Both the position numbers and the translations under genes were made by a program. A model generated the notes under the pieces. It searched no databases, was not told the origin of the DNA, and worked only from the letters and a program-made list of their open reading frames with translations. DNA of 64,000 nt from Dipylidium caninum (Eukaryota > Platyhelminthes > Cestoda > Cyclophyllidea > Dipylidiidae): contig QEYB01001057.1 in the NCBI GenBank assembly GCA_017562135.1, forward strand, positions 24,690 through 88,689, written 5' to 3'. Positions within the stretch are counted from its first letter, which is position 1. Every line of letters starts with the position of its first letter. This document shows, piece by piece, positions 34,944 through 47,991 of this stretch.

Positions 34944-36159
34944 ACCTCACCGACCTCGTGCGCTACGCGCCACCTGCAGCAAGGGTCACTGTGGAGCAGG
35001 ACTGCTTCGAATGCCAGGATGTCGTCGCCTTCATGGTTAACGCGATATAATTCTGATGTTTGAGATCTCGATGGCGGCATTTTTTCCTTTCTTGCTTTCG
35101 AATAAATTCACAGCAGTAGAAAAGGCGTCTGTGGCATTTTTTCACTTTCAGTGTCCTAATTGGCGTGTTTCCCCACCCCGCTTCGGAGGGTGAGAGCCTT
35201 TCAGCCACATTTGCGTTTATTTCAAGACTTCAGACTGATGCGTTATTCTCCACTCTGGACAGTTCATCGGATACAATTAGGGCTCCCGGTGGTAATCAGT
35301 GATTACCCCACAAATGTTCTCTCTGCGTCCTCACACCAGGCGCCGGTGTAGGCCTTGTGCCTGGTGGGGTACCTGATGCTCACTAATTCCGTTTTGACGT
35401 CAAAAAACGCATTGAAACCTCGGAAATACTTAGGAGAAATTGGTGCCCTCCTCCTGCCTCTCCCTTGGTGGTTATGCGGGGGACTGAGAGTGATGCCTTA
35501 CTTAGTTAAGACGCGACTTGCATCAGAGCGCAGGTGGGTTTTAGCCACGACGTGCCATCTCACCGGGAATGTGGTGCACAGATGGGCAGTGATATAATTT
35601 CGACCAGCTTCTTTCGCTACTTCATCTCATCAAGCGGATTTGAGCTCCACTGTTTGTACTAGTTTGACGTGCCTTTTTCTTCTTACAAAACCCATGAAAT
35701 AGGTGTTACATGGAAGTAAAGTCGCACAGGGCGGTTGCGCTTCTTTGAATGTACATTTAACGAGATCTACATTACTTCTGTTAGGCGACACTGATATTAC
35801 ACGAAATTTAGCCGAAAATTATTATCAATCTAAAAAAGTTCCGTCTCTCCCCATTTCCACCTCGTGACACACAGTGACGCTCGCACATGGATGATGCACC
35901 ACATGTACTGTAAAAGCGCATGTCCTCGCTCCTGCTGCACTTATTTTGCCAAACAAATATATGAGGCAGAGTGTTGAGCTAAGCAGGCGGAATGGGAGGA
36001 GAAGGAGGAAATGAGCAAACGAAGAAGAATAAATGAGTCAAAACCCGTTGTAGTTGACACAGCTGAGTAGAATGATAATTGCCCAATTCCTTCGTCTTTC
36101 CACCCATATTGCAAGAATTTGTTCTCCCCTTCTCCTTCTGTTTGCCACACGTGAGATTT

Positions 36160-36690
36160 TGGCTCATGACCTGAAAATCACGAGTGCGAGAGGAAGATAG
36201 GGAGTGCGCACTGAATGGGAAAATCGGGGCAAACGGTCTTGGCGGCTTGTGGACGAGTAAGATTGGGGAGAATGGCGGTGGGAAGCAGAGGTCCTATGTG
36301 CCTGCTGCTACTATTAACATGTTTGCATTCCCATCTGCTGAGGCCTACGGGCCTTGTCGCCCAACTTTCCCGCAATTTGTTAAGAGCATGACCCACGTGG
36401 AAGACCCTGGAAACGGTACTCTTCATTCCGTTGTATCACGCCGCATTCTGTGCTTACTGGTGCGGAAGTGCTGGCTGAAGCGGATTTGTCGGACTCAGAG
36501 AAATCACTGGCTGTGCAGCCTCCACTCTACCCCCGCTGCCTGGACGCAGCAATGGTGATTCCTCTCTGCATCAGGGACGTCGTAAAGCAAGGTCTCATTG
36601 AGTGACCGACCTTCTGTGCCCAAGAGATCTGAAGAAAAAGCACGGCTTTCCAACCTGGCACAGAATATTGGCTTCCTTCATGCCTGCAAT
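36160..36690 (+). repeat. Partial third copy of the duplicated block, with internal deletion
   Basis: 36,160-36,310 matches the 28.88-28.98 kb part of copy A, and 36,420-36,690 matches 31.71-31.95 kb. The intervening 2.7 kb is missing. The plus frame at 36.41-36.60 kb (…GAEVLAEADLSDSEKSLAVQ…LCIRDVVKQGLIE) is open here, while copy A has several stops at the same positions. Confidence 0.55.
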
Positions 36691-38510
36691 TGTTACTTCG
36701 CAGATCTCGAAAATGAAACTAGTCCTATCATATTTCTGACCATTTTGTACATTCAACGGAGAAGAAGCCCAAGTGTTAGTGTCCGAAGTGCCGGCTTAAC
36801 GAGAGGCGGAATCTACTTCTCTTCACTCGAACAGTCCCCTTGAACCAATGACTTGAACTTTACACACGGTAACACATGAGCAGCGCTTTCATGATGCTGC
36901 GAGTTCGTCTTGCCGCAAGAGAGAGGCAAGAGAGCACGGGATAACGCTGATGTGGGCTACTGGGGGAGTGGCTGGGGAAATTTGGCGACCACTAATTTCG
37001 ATGATGAATGTGGTTCTTATCAACCAGCTCTCACTTCAGTATGTTATCTACTTCAACAGCAAGTAAACGTCCCCTGAACTGTCGCTTGGAGTAACTACGG
37101 CCCTTCCACTTTGTGGATCCCGTCTTGACATCCGTGCGTCACATTTCCTCTCCGCATTCAACCGTTTTTCTCTCATTATTCACTTCATCTGCCGCATCTG
37201 GTGATCCTTGCAACCTGGTCGCCTTTCATCACCTTCCAACGAGCTGAAGTTCAATCATCCATCTCCGTTTCACCTAGTGCTCGCTTACTTCTCTCTTAAG
37301 AATGGGATTCTCATCCTTGGTGAAGTCCACTTTCTCTTACTCCCAATCCCCACATCAGGTTGCCGTCACTTATTTTCTGACTTTGACATATAGACCGCTC
37401 ATCACTCGGTGGCAGAAATTGAGGCGAGCGGTGGGAGGGACAATTGGGTTGCAGCCTCACAAATATTTGCGTTTGTAACTTCCACCGTGGTATAAGTGCT
37501 AAACGTCCTAGTGAAGATGGCTCTGAACAAAATGGACCGCGTCCAGGATTGACGAACTGTAAGCCTACATAAGCTTGGTCATTTCCACGTCTAAAAGCCC
37601 TTAAATTGAACAAAGATGAAACAGGTATGTGCCTGCTTAACCGCTAAACTAAAGACCACGTCTATTCTAAGAATTCATCGTGATGTTCCTCACTGCCGAT
37701 TAAACGCTGTACTGCCAAAGGTTGCCTGTACGAGAACCTTCGTCGCCGACAAAGGGAAGTGCCCAAAAGAAGCATGGGATGCTTTTACCATAGTTCACAC
37801 GCAATGAGATGAACCATTTCATTCGCATTACTTGACGCTCCCGCGTAGTTAGCATTAAAGCACGTCTGCCACCAGCTCTCGGGACCAACTCAGCTTCCAT
37901 CACACTTTGAATGCTCATTTACAAGATCCATCCATCATCCATCCACTCGCTATTTGCCTTTTGCATGCACTCAAGAAACACCTTTCTATGCTCGTCGAGA
38001 CGACTAATGTTGAGTCGTCTCAATGGGACGTCTCTCAGATTTGAGCAATAGCGAGGGACATTGTTGGAAGAAAAGCTCGTTAGTGTTCCCGAAAAGACTG
38101 AGGAAAAAAGAAAGAACGCACCGAATTGGAACCAACATTAAAAGGTCTCGGATGTTAACCTCCCAAGATGGCAACAACTTCTCTTGAGAGCTCTGAGGCC
38201 CAGTACCATAGGAATTGAATAATAAGCAAAGAACTTCAAACTCAACAAAATCAACAGATAGTATGCGTGCAGCCTTAGGGCATAAATCAAATGTTCAAAA
38301 TCTATTTTATTGCTGCACAATTCCTGCCATCATGGAATTGTGAACGGTGCGACTAATGGGAAACAAGTTGAGTTGGCTGCCTGAAATGCCCCATAGAAGC
38401 TGCGCGAAACGGGACGAAAAGTCACACACCGTTACAGCTTCATTAACACAGAATGCGTCTGTCATCCATCGTCGCTAGTCTTTTGAGGAAACAGATACGG
38501 CTGCTGGACA
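36691..38510. other. No supported gene
   Basis: Short frames only. Confidence 0.3.
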
Positions 38511-38980
38511 TTGTGGAACAGGAGGCGAGGTGGAGCAAAAGGCACCAAATTGATACGAAGACCATTTGAGGCAGCGATTAATGATTTCAGCGGGCAGATG
38601 CCGCTTCTAGAAAAGGATCGATCGAGCTATGTACAGGAGTTCCCATTCCACCCCTTCATCCTCCTTAACCTGGCCCCCGTCTTGGTATGTCATTGTGCTA
38701 CGGCAAAGTCTACAAATGACTCATCGACATGTGTTTGGAGGTGGAATACGAAGAATATAAAAAACGACGACTGTCACTCGTCTGTCAAAAGCTTTCTTCT
38801 TTCCCATTTTCTTCTACTTCAGCGGCTCAAAGGCGATATAAATTATTCCATGGTGGCGCGTGCCTCGGTGAACGAATCCGAGAGCATTTGCGGGTGTCAA
38901 GATTACCGACTTACTTAATGGTGAATGAGATGTTTCAGTGCAGCATCCTGAAAGCATCCTCAAGTATCAAGTTAGACTGA
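38511..38980 (+). pseudogene. Possible degenerate USP39-like peptidase fragment
   Basis: The first block, open up to a GTATGT donor (exon end 38,684), reads GGAKGTKLI...FSGQMPLLEKDRSSYVQEF then FILLNLAPVL. The second block, after a CTTCTACTTCAG acceptor at 38,822, reads AQRRYKLF...REHLRVSRLPTYLMVNEMFQ. Order and spacing recall the USP39 segment with GG, F-G, L-LP-PL, then the LTRLPPYLIF-IKRF motif; several key residues differ. Resemblance is partial, and no catalytic residues are expected in this part of USP39. Confidence 0.28.
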
Positions 38981-41190
38981 GGCGAGAGGTGAAAGGAATA
39001 TTTGCAGTCATCAAAAATAAGATGGGGCCGATTATGGTGGAAACAGGTGGATTAGAAGTCATTAAAGACCCTGTATCGCTTTCACTTTCCCCTTTTCATA
39101 AAAAGCAACCATCTGTTCGTCTCCATGCACCTAAATTATTCGGTCTGCAAAACTGGGCGTCTTAACGTAAATCGCCTTAGCTTCACCTCACCGAGTACGG
39201 GTGAAGAAGGCCAGAACGGTGGAGCTGTGACATCAGAAAGAAGTAAGTTGGACACCGAGGTGGAATTATTGTGCAGAAAGCGATTGCGTGTGTGCGGAAG
39301 TCGTCTATTGAGATGAGCTTGGGACATTTGAAGCGGTCGGGAGAAGTCGACTTGTAAGAGTAGTAGTAAAAAATGTGGTCGAGGGAAAGAAAGTTTGGAG
39401 AGAAAGGCCGTTTGTTGCACAATTTAGGTGGAAGAAGGTACCACGTCGACACTGAAATTGGCGAATCGCTGACACTTACACTCCTCACGCTTTAGGAGGT
39501 AGGTGTGAGAGAATGGGACTAATGGGGAGAAGAGGAAAGAATGAGGAAGGGGAAGGAGTAGAGGTGAGGTGGTATGGATGATATCTCAGTCCGGTGTGCG
39601 GGGTAAAACGAAAACTGACACGGCTTCGTATATTCTCATGTCATTCGCTACAGTTAACTCTCGCTCATCAGTGCACTTTACAATCGCAGTTTCTCTACTC
39701 TCTAACATTTGCTCATTCCTCTCGAATTCATCTTTCTTCCTACTCCCAACACCTCCCCTACGCTTTGGTGTTCCCAGAGCCGACCATTCTGATGACAGTC
39801 TCTCCATTACAATCCATCCAATCTCTCACTTTTGCGTTAGTTCACTATTTTAGACAACAACCGATTGTAGTGACTGGCATTCAGAATCGTCTACGAGGGA
39901 GCAATTTAACGGAAGGGGAGTGCGTTTGGATTGGCGGGTGAAACTGATGATTTGAAGAGTTCGACGAAAAATCCACAGGCCTTGGTGGATAGAGACGACT
40001 GTGATAATAGTGACCAACTCTCTCCACTCTTCAGTTTACGGATCGGTGACGGCATTAGTTGGGTTGAGTGATAGGTCTGAAAGCTGGCAATTACTGTTGA
40101 GCAGTAGCATGGGAAGCTTGAGGTTTTGAGGGGAAGGAGCAGTAGCCTGTTGATGAGAGGCAGCCATTGCATTCGGTAGCCCTTGGGACTCTTAATGTCG
40201 TATATGCATATAAGACCACAGGTAAGAAATCTTTAGGATCCTACTATGCGACAGAGCGCAATGGGGACGGAGTTCTCGCGAGGAAATAGCAGTCTGAAGA
40301 CCGCACTTCTTGTCTACCACTGAACGCCCAGATTTGTAAGTCGTCCATTCTCATCCACGGCGCATCTCATTTGAGCGAAAGCGGAGTGGAGAAGAGGGGC
40401 TGAAAATCTGGGGTGCTCCATATGATCTGCTATAACAATCACATATATTCTTTGCATTTCCTGCTATTTTGACGTCTTCTTCAAGGCCATGGTAACAGTA
40501 CAGTTTATTTCTATTGTCCAATATTACTCACGTGGCGATTTTTGGTACCGCTAGCTATTGCCATTATTCCCATTCCACTTTGCTCAATCTTCCTTGTGCA
40601 ATGTCTACAGAGCAGAAATTGTGCATTTTGAGCAGCAAAAAAAAACTATTAGGCATCCATTCTATTACATACAGAGAGATTTAAATGAATCAGCTCTGCA
40701 GACTGATGGGTCGGGAGAAGAGTAGTGGAGAATAAGACGAGAATTGTGACTTAACTGTTAATACCCTTCGCAAAAGCTCTCTTGACGCTAGCAAAAACGC
40801 GTGCGAAAAAGTCATATACGCAAAACAGTCCTGAAACTGCGCCTTCCCCGTCAAATGATATTTCACCTTGACGCCTTATTTGCGCAGTGTTGTGAAGGAT
40901 GGAAAGAGGTGAACATCAAAGGGGACAGAAGCGATGAGGAGAAGGGGTAAAAGGGGGAGAAGCAGGCAGCTTTTGGTGCAGTCTCCACCATTCCGGACGC
41001 CATCGGCGCGAGCTGCGCTCCTCTCGCACAGACGACTGCGTCCTTGGCAGGACCACAAATCCGCCTAGAGCGCATCTCCTGTTGCAAGAAACTGACGAAG
41101 AAGTGACTAGTGGAAGTCAATACTCGCCAACATTTAAACCTTTTGACCTGGGAATTATCGATTGACATTTTAAAAGGTGTTCTTATAACA
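38981..41190. other. No supported gene
   Basis: Open frames on both strands at 39,136-39,488, 39,569-39,941 and 40,863-41,198 show no family or splice support. Confidence 0.3.
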
Positions 41191-41733
41191 ATGGGCAATG
41201 CACGATCAGCCTCGAGCAGGGCAGAAGAAGTGAAAAGGTCTCCTGCGAAGGATAGAGGCTTCTGCCAGCGATTTCGACAACCTGTAAATCCTCATTACCA
41301 GGTCAAGAGTAAAGTTACCACCATCTCAGAAGTGTAAATCGCAAAAGTTGCAACTGGCGTTGTCACAACCCGGGAATCTACTCTGCAGGTGAAAACTGTC
41401 TAACAACGGATGGCCCAACGTAGTCCAATGAAGACATCTTTGGGTACATGCGATCTGCTCTTCACGACCTTCGGGCCACGTACTCATTTCACGTCCGAAG
41501 TGGCTGTTCAAGCAGGCGAAAGGATTGAGTGTAAAGCAACGAAAACCTTAGAAGTGAAGAAGGAATATTCCTCCATCGAGGAAAAGCTCCAGGAGAGAAA
41601 AAAGTTATATCAGAGGAGGAGAAGCATAATTGGTTGGAATATGCGGAAAGAGTCATTCACGACTTCAATTCTACCGATTGTGCATGACGCAGTAAAACTT
41701 CTCCATCGCCTTGCAGTCGGCGGTGGAGGATGA
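41191..41733 (+). pseudogene. Second copy of the MGN-type small gene, with two in-frame stops
   Basis: It starts ATG (MGNARSASSRAEEVKRSPAK) and keeps one frame to a stop at 41,731-41,733. TAA codons at 41,335 and 41,401 interrupt it; at the first the 27 kb copy has AAA (Lys). Shared stretches are ISEV, ATGVVT, TSLGT, then FTSE-VQAGERIECKATKTLEVK, followed by a Lys/Glu-rich part (IEEKLQERKKLYQRRR). Gly2 and the following N-x-x-S match the consensus for N-terminal myristoylation. Each copy preserves the part that the other has lost. Confidence 0.5.
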
Positions 41734-44700
41734 AGGGAAGAGGCTCGCTGCTATTCGAAAGACCTCATCGTTATATTCGAATTCTTTGGTCACGTCGGGG
41801 GAGACAGTCTATGAACTTATTAAATTTGGATGTCCCTCAAGTGAGCTTTGAAGGTCTAAAAAATGAAGCGGTCATGTTAAGGTCAGGTGAGTGAACCTCG
41901 CAAGGATTACAAATCGCTTTGAAGAATATCTGGTTCGTGTTCGGGAAACAACGGTCTTATTTGTTAAGCAGTGGATACAAGCATTGTGTGATAGCTCTGA
42001 AATGAAATTTTCGCTTTGAGACAATTTAATCTGCTCATTTTTCATGCGCATCCCACAGTCCTTTACTACTTTTGACCCAAAATGTGTGCGATTAAGTGTA
42101 TTACGCTCTCTTTCCCATTCCGACAGACGAAAACAACTTTAACGATAACCGTATAGTTTACGTAAATGGCCTGTCGATGTTATGACACTAACAATGCAAT
42201 CTAGACTCTAGCTGAATATATCTTACTTCACTTCATATATGTTTCCCAATACCTTCAAAAATTTCCTCTCCAACATTCCTTAGTCTCCTTTTGGAGTACG
42301 TTGGCACATAGTAGATCATGATGGTTCTTAACACAACACATGTTAAACTGCCTTTCGTTGGATTCTCTAGTGTCATGATTGGTTGGCTTAGCCAGTTGAG
42401 GAATCACCAAACGTAGGAGAGGCCTTTAACGACCCCAAGGGAATACTCAAACGTAAGATATGATCAGTTGTCAGACAGATTTCTAAGTCGGTGGTAAGGG
42501 GTTTTCTCCACTGGTCATAATATTTGTGCGTCACCATTTCCTCGAGGCGGCGCATTGCTCAGCCTTCACATCTACACTCTGCCATTCCACACCTCTCCAC
42601 TATTTCAGAGCCATCCATTTGAGTAAGCACCTTCTCTTGACGATGTCTTCAGATTCTTCTTGTCTTAAATTAAGATCATGGCACCGAGACCTGCTTACAA
42701 TTACCCATATTTTGCAAGGGATAAATTTGCAGGAAGTAGGTCAATCAACCAGCCCCACCGTCGAAACGGAGTCTTTGGTAATGCGTTTGTAATTCATAAG
42801 TTGAAATGCGTGCTGGTTGTAACGGCGACCAATTTTACGCTAGCTTTTCTGTGATGTAAGGCAGATAATTATAATATCTAACTAGAATAACTGTGTATAG
42901 ACTAGAGTAAACAGATTATAGGTGGCTAAGCAGGATTGTAATTTGATTTTGAAGGAAGATTCTCTGTTTAAAGGATGGGTGGACACAGATAACAGTGCAT
43001 TAAACTGAACGCCATGGCTTGACCCAACTGAGCATGGGTACTTCCAAGTAAACTAGTCCTACTAAATTTAAAGAATAATCGGAATATAAAGTGACTTTAT
43101 CAATTTTGAGTTACTTCAGAAGGTCAAAGTTGAGAAGGTAAGGCTCGGCCTTGAAAGCGGACTTATTAAATAAAAATTACTCCTTCATAATATTGCCGTT
43201 GACCTCCACTTTAATTCGCAGAACTAAAGTCGAGGCTACATGATCAGGAAATCTGACAATTTGAGGCAAACACACAAAACGTCCCGAATGGAAATTCCTC
43301 GGTGTAAGCTGGTTTCAGTCTCGCCCAATGCTGTTACGCCAAGTGAGCAATAAAGATACAACTGCTGCTTCTTACTTACAATTTACCACCGAACACCATC
43401 GGTGAACACACTTCCGCGTGACATAAACATGTCTCTAAATCGGACAATACTTGTGAGGAAGAGGCTCTAAAAGAATGGATAGAATATTGGGCAAAGGATC
43501 GAGGGCGTTACTCGCATGCGTGTACGCAGACGTACACGAGGAATAGAAGTGTTGTTTCCATCAACATTTACCGCAAAATTTCACACCTCCCCCTCTTTTG
43601 ATGCCCATTTATTCTGTTCGCTGGAAATCGTTAGGTGCCTTCGCATTGTCTATGCCACTCACTATTTGCTCCGACCTTCACCCGCCCTCATCGGCTACGT
43701 AAATTCACTCACAACTTCCTCACGCTTGGCTCGCGCTTGGCTCAGGCCATACCGTTTACTTACTGCGTGCTAACGGCGTGCATTGAGACCAAAATTCTAG
43801 TTACCCTTTCCCTTTCAGTCATATTTTCCATACCATTTCTGCCGCACAAGTACTGATTTCTATACTCCTCCTCCCTGATCTGTGAGTACGTCCAACGCGG
43901 CCTAATACGGGTCTCCCCCCTACGCATACCTACGTAGGTGCGAGCATATGTCTCGAAAGACACACTTAATTTTTTTTCGATGTCGATGAATTGACTCTGG
44001 TGACACGCTTTACCTTTACCTCCTTTCATTAAAATGAGGCTGGTATCTTGCGGCACTCTGGTTACAAAAACCTATTTCAAATATTTTGTGCGTGCGGCAT
44101 TCCTTCCCCCATGCCGCCTAACGAGTGTCGATGCAACCACATGGGAAAGATGAAGGAGAAGAAAGGACATTAAATGAGAGAAAGAGGTGATACTTTTATT
44201 TGGTGAGTTTACACATCGTAATTTCTTCAATTAAGTCTAAATATGCTGAATTTCACATATTCAAAGTTCTTTTACTAGTCTCGTGTGAGCCGGGGACGCA
44301 TAAACTAATAAGGGAAAGGGATTAATGCAGTTTGCGATGACTGAAAAAACACAGATGCAGCGGCCGATGCATTTGCAGATAAATATTGTAATTTCGCATA
44401 CTTTCACAGTCATATCTCCAGCGAAACTACTTCATTTATCTGCCCTTTTACATCCCTTCGCCTTCCCGAATTTGTTCATGTGCTCTTCAGCTTTTTTTAA
44501 AGTAGAGATGATTTTACTTCAGCCATGTTATGAGAAATGTGCATTCCTTTGAGTTATGTAGTTGTTTGCATATTTACCTGTTTTTTGACCCAGTTATTCA
44601 CACTGGTCTTTTCCTCAAGTTGTTTTGTCAGCCTTATCCCAGTTTCACAAATGAAATGGACGAAATTTCCGCAACGGGAAAAGAGGCCAACTTGCGAAAC

Positions 44701-46184
44701 TAGGACAGATGTGCCCACGGTGGGCAACGACATCAAGGAGGCTAAAGCTGGCTATCAAATGTTCACATACTTGAGGGAATAGATGGTGACTGCGACTGGT
44801 TTGGCAGAGTGCGCAAAAACAATTGAAACAAAGTGGTCCTCCTTATCCAATAACATTTCTGGCTCCACTCAGCTTTATCTTCACTAGACTTTCGGAGTCC
44901 TTCCTTGCCGTAAGGTAATTTTTTTAGTGTCTCGCTTATTGTGGGTTCCGCGACACCGAAGAAAGTTTCGTTTCAAAAACTCTGAAATAGACTACCATTC
45001 TTTTCAAGTAAGCGCTGTTGTGACGACAAGGAGCATCCACAATGCAATCTGAAAATGGATTATTGCACTGCTGGAAGACAGATGTGAATGAAGAAGAGGG
45101 GACACCCGACACATTCATGTGCCCAAGTCCGAGTGAAGCACCGAAATTAGACTACAACGCATAACGTTACCAACCTCCCTCAATGATAGTGGCCATGTTT
45201 GTTGTGGTGAAATATGGCATATAGATTCAGACGTTGGGGCCCTTATACCTCGCCTCCTAGTGTCTCTCAACCTCTCCCTTTCTTGCTGTATCCATCTCTC
45301 CTCATGGCCTCATTCGCCGGAGTTGATTTGTGAGCACAAGGCTCCTGATAGCTCCAGTGTAGCAAACGTAGACGTACACGACCAACGACGCGCACTTCCG
45401 CGCACATGCGACTGTGAAGATTATGCCTGACGAATGAGGTGGAGCAGGGTCGACCTTGGTTACTCAACTGCACCACAAATGCGTTGGCAATTTTGATTGT
45501 TAAGGAGATGGTTTTGTAGGAGTAAGGTGTACAAACAGATATTAGAAGTTTGTTAATTACTTCTGATAATTTTGAATTTCCATCCACTGTGATGGAAATA
45601 CTAAAGATGTTTAAGTGGAGTTATTGAGGCAATTTTAGTCTACTATGCTAAGTCGTTGTCCACCGCCTTAAGTCGGTTACTCTCCGACCATAATATCGCT
45701 TCTTCTTTTAGAATAAGCCAAATGGCCGCAGATCATCTTATATCACACCCAAATAAATAAACAACTAAACAATTCACTGAAGCAATGAGCAAAACTCACG
45801 ATATTTTGGCATAAAATCAAGTCTGCTTTTAAAAAATAAGGACACCTTTCACGCAGTAAATCATCCAAAACAGTGCTGCCCTTCCTCATCACCTGCTAAA
45901 ATGTGCAAAACAATTGCAAGAAATGACTGAAATAAGTAGGAACAATAAGGTTAGCCTCCAAGTCAGCGGAGCACATCAAAACAGCTTTGAGAGCGATGGG
46001 CTTCATTGGAGGAACTCAAAATATCCATGATCTAATGAGACTGTATATGCATTTCATCCATCCTCTCCAAAGTGTAAGACCTCCACACACCCTCTTGGCT
46101 TTTCATCATCAGTTTCACATCGCATTTACGATGGGCACTGACATATTTAGTAGTATTACTTGAAGTGTATACAACGAGGTAGGA
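41734..46184. other. No confidently supported gene
   Basis: 45,267-45,587 minus is open for 106 codons after a TTTCCATCACAG acceptor (GNSKLSEVINKLLISVCTPY…) and could be an exon. 44,537-44,782 plus is open with protein-like composition. The rest shows nothing. Confidence 0.3.
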
Positions 46185-46558
46185 ATGCTGCAAAAACGGA
46201 ATATTTCAAAGGGACTAAAGACTGTTTCCAAGGTCTCTGACCCAATATCTGCTAACGTACAACGCTGTCAGGAGGAGTGCATCCCTTGGTGTAGTAACTT
46301 GTCGGAGGGGATGAAAGTGGCCACGTTATGCTTCCGCGCAACACTGGTCCATATTCCAGTCGCCAAGTAGATGCATTAGAATTGACCGTTTACTGGGGTT
46401 CTAGGGAGACAAAGTGTCTACCCCTACACACGTACTTGTGCAGGTACAAGGGCACATCGCGTGGAAGGGGTTTGATTTGTGTCGCAATATGCTACGATGA
46501 GGGCACCATTATGTCTTATGGTGTGTGCGGGACTCTCACTTGCTATCTCACGAACTAA
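46185..46558 (+). CDS. Cys-rich candidate split over two frames
   Basis: Frame 1 (46,185-46,370) ends with VQRCQEECIPWCSNLSEGMK and a further Cys. An overlapping second frame (to 46,558) reads LELTVYWGSRETKCLPLHTY and then five more Cys (CRYKG, ICVAIC, VCGTLTC). About eleven Cys in 95 residues suggest a secreted disulfide-rich domain broken by a frameshift, or two exons. A GTAGAT donor-like site sits at the switch point. Family unknown. Confidence 0.3.
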
Positions 46559-47618
46559 TTGAAGCCCCGATAAAAATAGAGTACTCGAGTATATTCCCCT
46601 CCAGTGCAATGTCTGTCTGCGTCTATGAAATAGACGACTGCAACCATCAAGGTGCTTGTGTGGTCTGAAAGCCATGAGGACTCTAGAACCAAATCACACA
46701 CTCGCCTCAACTCAACTCACCTCACTCACTTTACACACACCCAGCATACATCAACGGAGGGCTCTAATAGTATCATGCCATCGATAGACGGTCGCAATTT
46801 CGGCAGGCTGGAAATTCTCAAACGAATGCGTTTCACAGAGGTCACTTCCCCTCGTGGGTGCTGTTTGATGCCATTGCCCCTGGTACACATTCACTTGCCT
46901 TACTCTATCACAGCAAATTCCCCTTATCATGTCTAAGCAACTCGACTGACACCACTCCAGTGAGAGTGCCACGTTATTCTGTGAGGCAACGGGTGCGCAT
47001 GTTGACACAATTTGTTATGTGTCTCTCAAATTATGCACTGTAACAAGAACCAAACGTCAATCGTCAACCTACGCACTGATGCCATGAGGCCAGAAATGCA
47101 CTCTCGATTTTAAGGTGGCAGGTGGCAACATCTTGGATCTGGAAACAGCCCATAGCTCATTTGAACCACACTTTATTTGTCAGCCCTCATTTCCATGCTG
47201 TGGTGTGTAAGCGGAGAGTAGTTCGACTTGGTAATGGCGAGATTGTAGTGATAGAATGAGATGGGCGAGTGTGTAAGCGAGACACTGTCAAGAATAAACA
47301 CTCAAAATGGACAGTGCCTCTAATAAATTGATTAACCCCAACATTTCTAGCCTAAATGATGCCAACTGTCTATTTATTACATGATACGGTTACGGCATCT
47401 GGTATGTGTGTGGTGAGTTTTCTTATGTGAATTAAGTGACCACTAAGCACGAATCACACTCCAGAGGCCTGTTAAGAGAGAGAAGCAGATGACGGTTGCC
47501 GTCGTCAATTTGAATGACTCGTGCACGTAGTAAATTCGTGTGAACTACGAGTCGGAGAAGCGGATTTAAACTATAGGAGAGGAGAGGTACAATCCTGCTG
47601 CGGCTATTTCTCTTCCAA

Positions 47619-47828
47619 GTGAGGCTTAGGGTAATCACAAAAGTGGCAAAGTGGAAAGAGGCAATGTTAATTGTCGGAAAAACTCCTGCCCCCACCCCCA
47701 ATCCCGATTTTATGACGAGTTGGGGCATCAGGAGGCAGAGCATTGAAACAGGAAGAACTGACGCGAGTTATGGGGACTACAGAGACAGACGTGCAGCTAT
47801 AATACAGCAATTAAACCGTGCAGAATAA
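47619..47828 (+). CDS. Candidate exon, tail-like, just upstream of the Ig receptor gene
   Basis: It reads APTPNPDFMTSWGIRRQSIE then DASYGDYRDRRAAIIQQLNR and a stop, with no ATG. Tyr- and Arg-rich composition would suit a cytoplasmic tail. Its position 160 bases before the signal-peptide exon at 47,992 suggests the 3' end of a neighbouring gene. The minus strand is also open here. Confidence 0.3.
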   Translation: MRLRVITKVAKWKEAMLIVGKTPAPTPNPDFMTSWGIRRQSIETGRTDASYGDYRDRRAAIIQQLNRAE

Positions 47829-47991
47829 TTCACGTGTCAGAACGCCATATGAATGGGTACGTGCACGTCATGACGAAGGATGCAAGGCGAAGCAATGTCG
47901 AGTTGACTAACCACTAAGAAGGAGCCTGTTGACCTACTTCAGGCCGGATAAATAAAAAGCAAACGAGGTAAAGGTCTCAACTGCACGGCAA

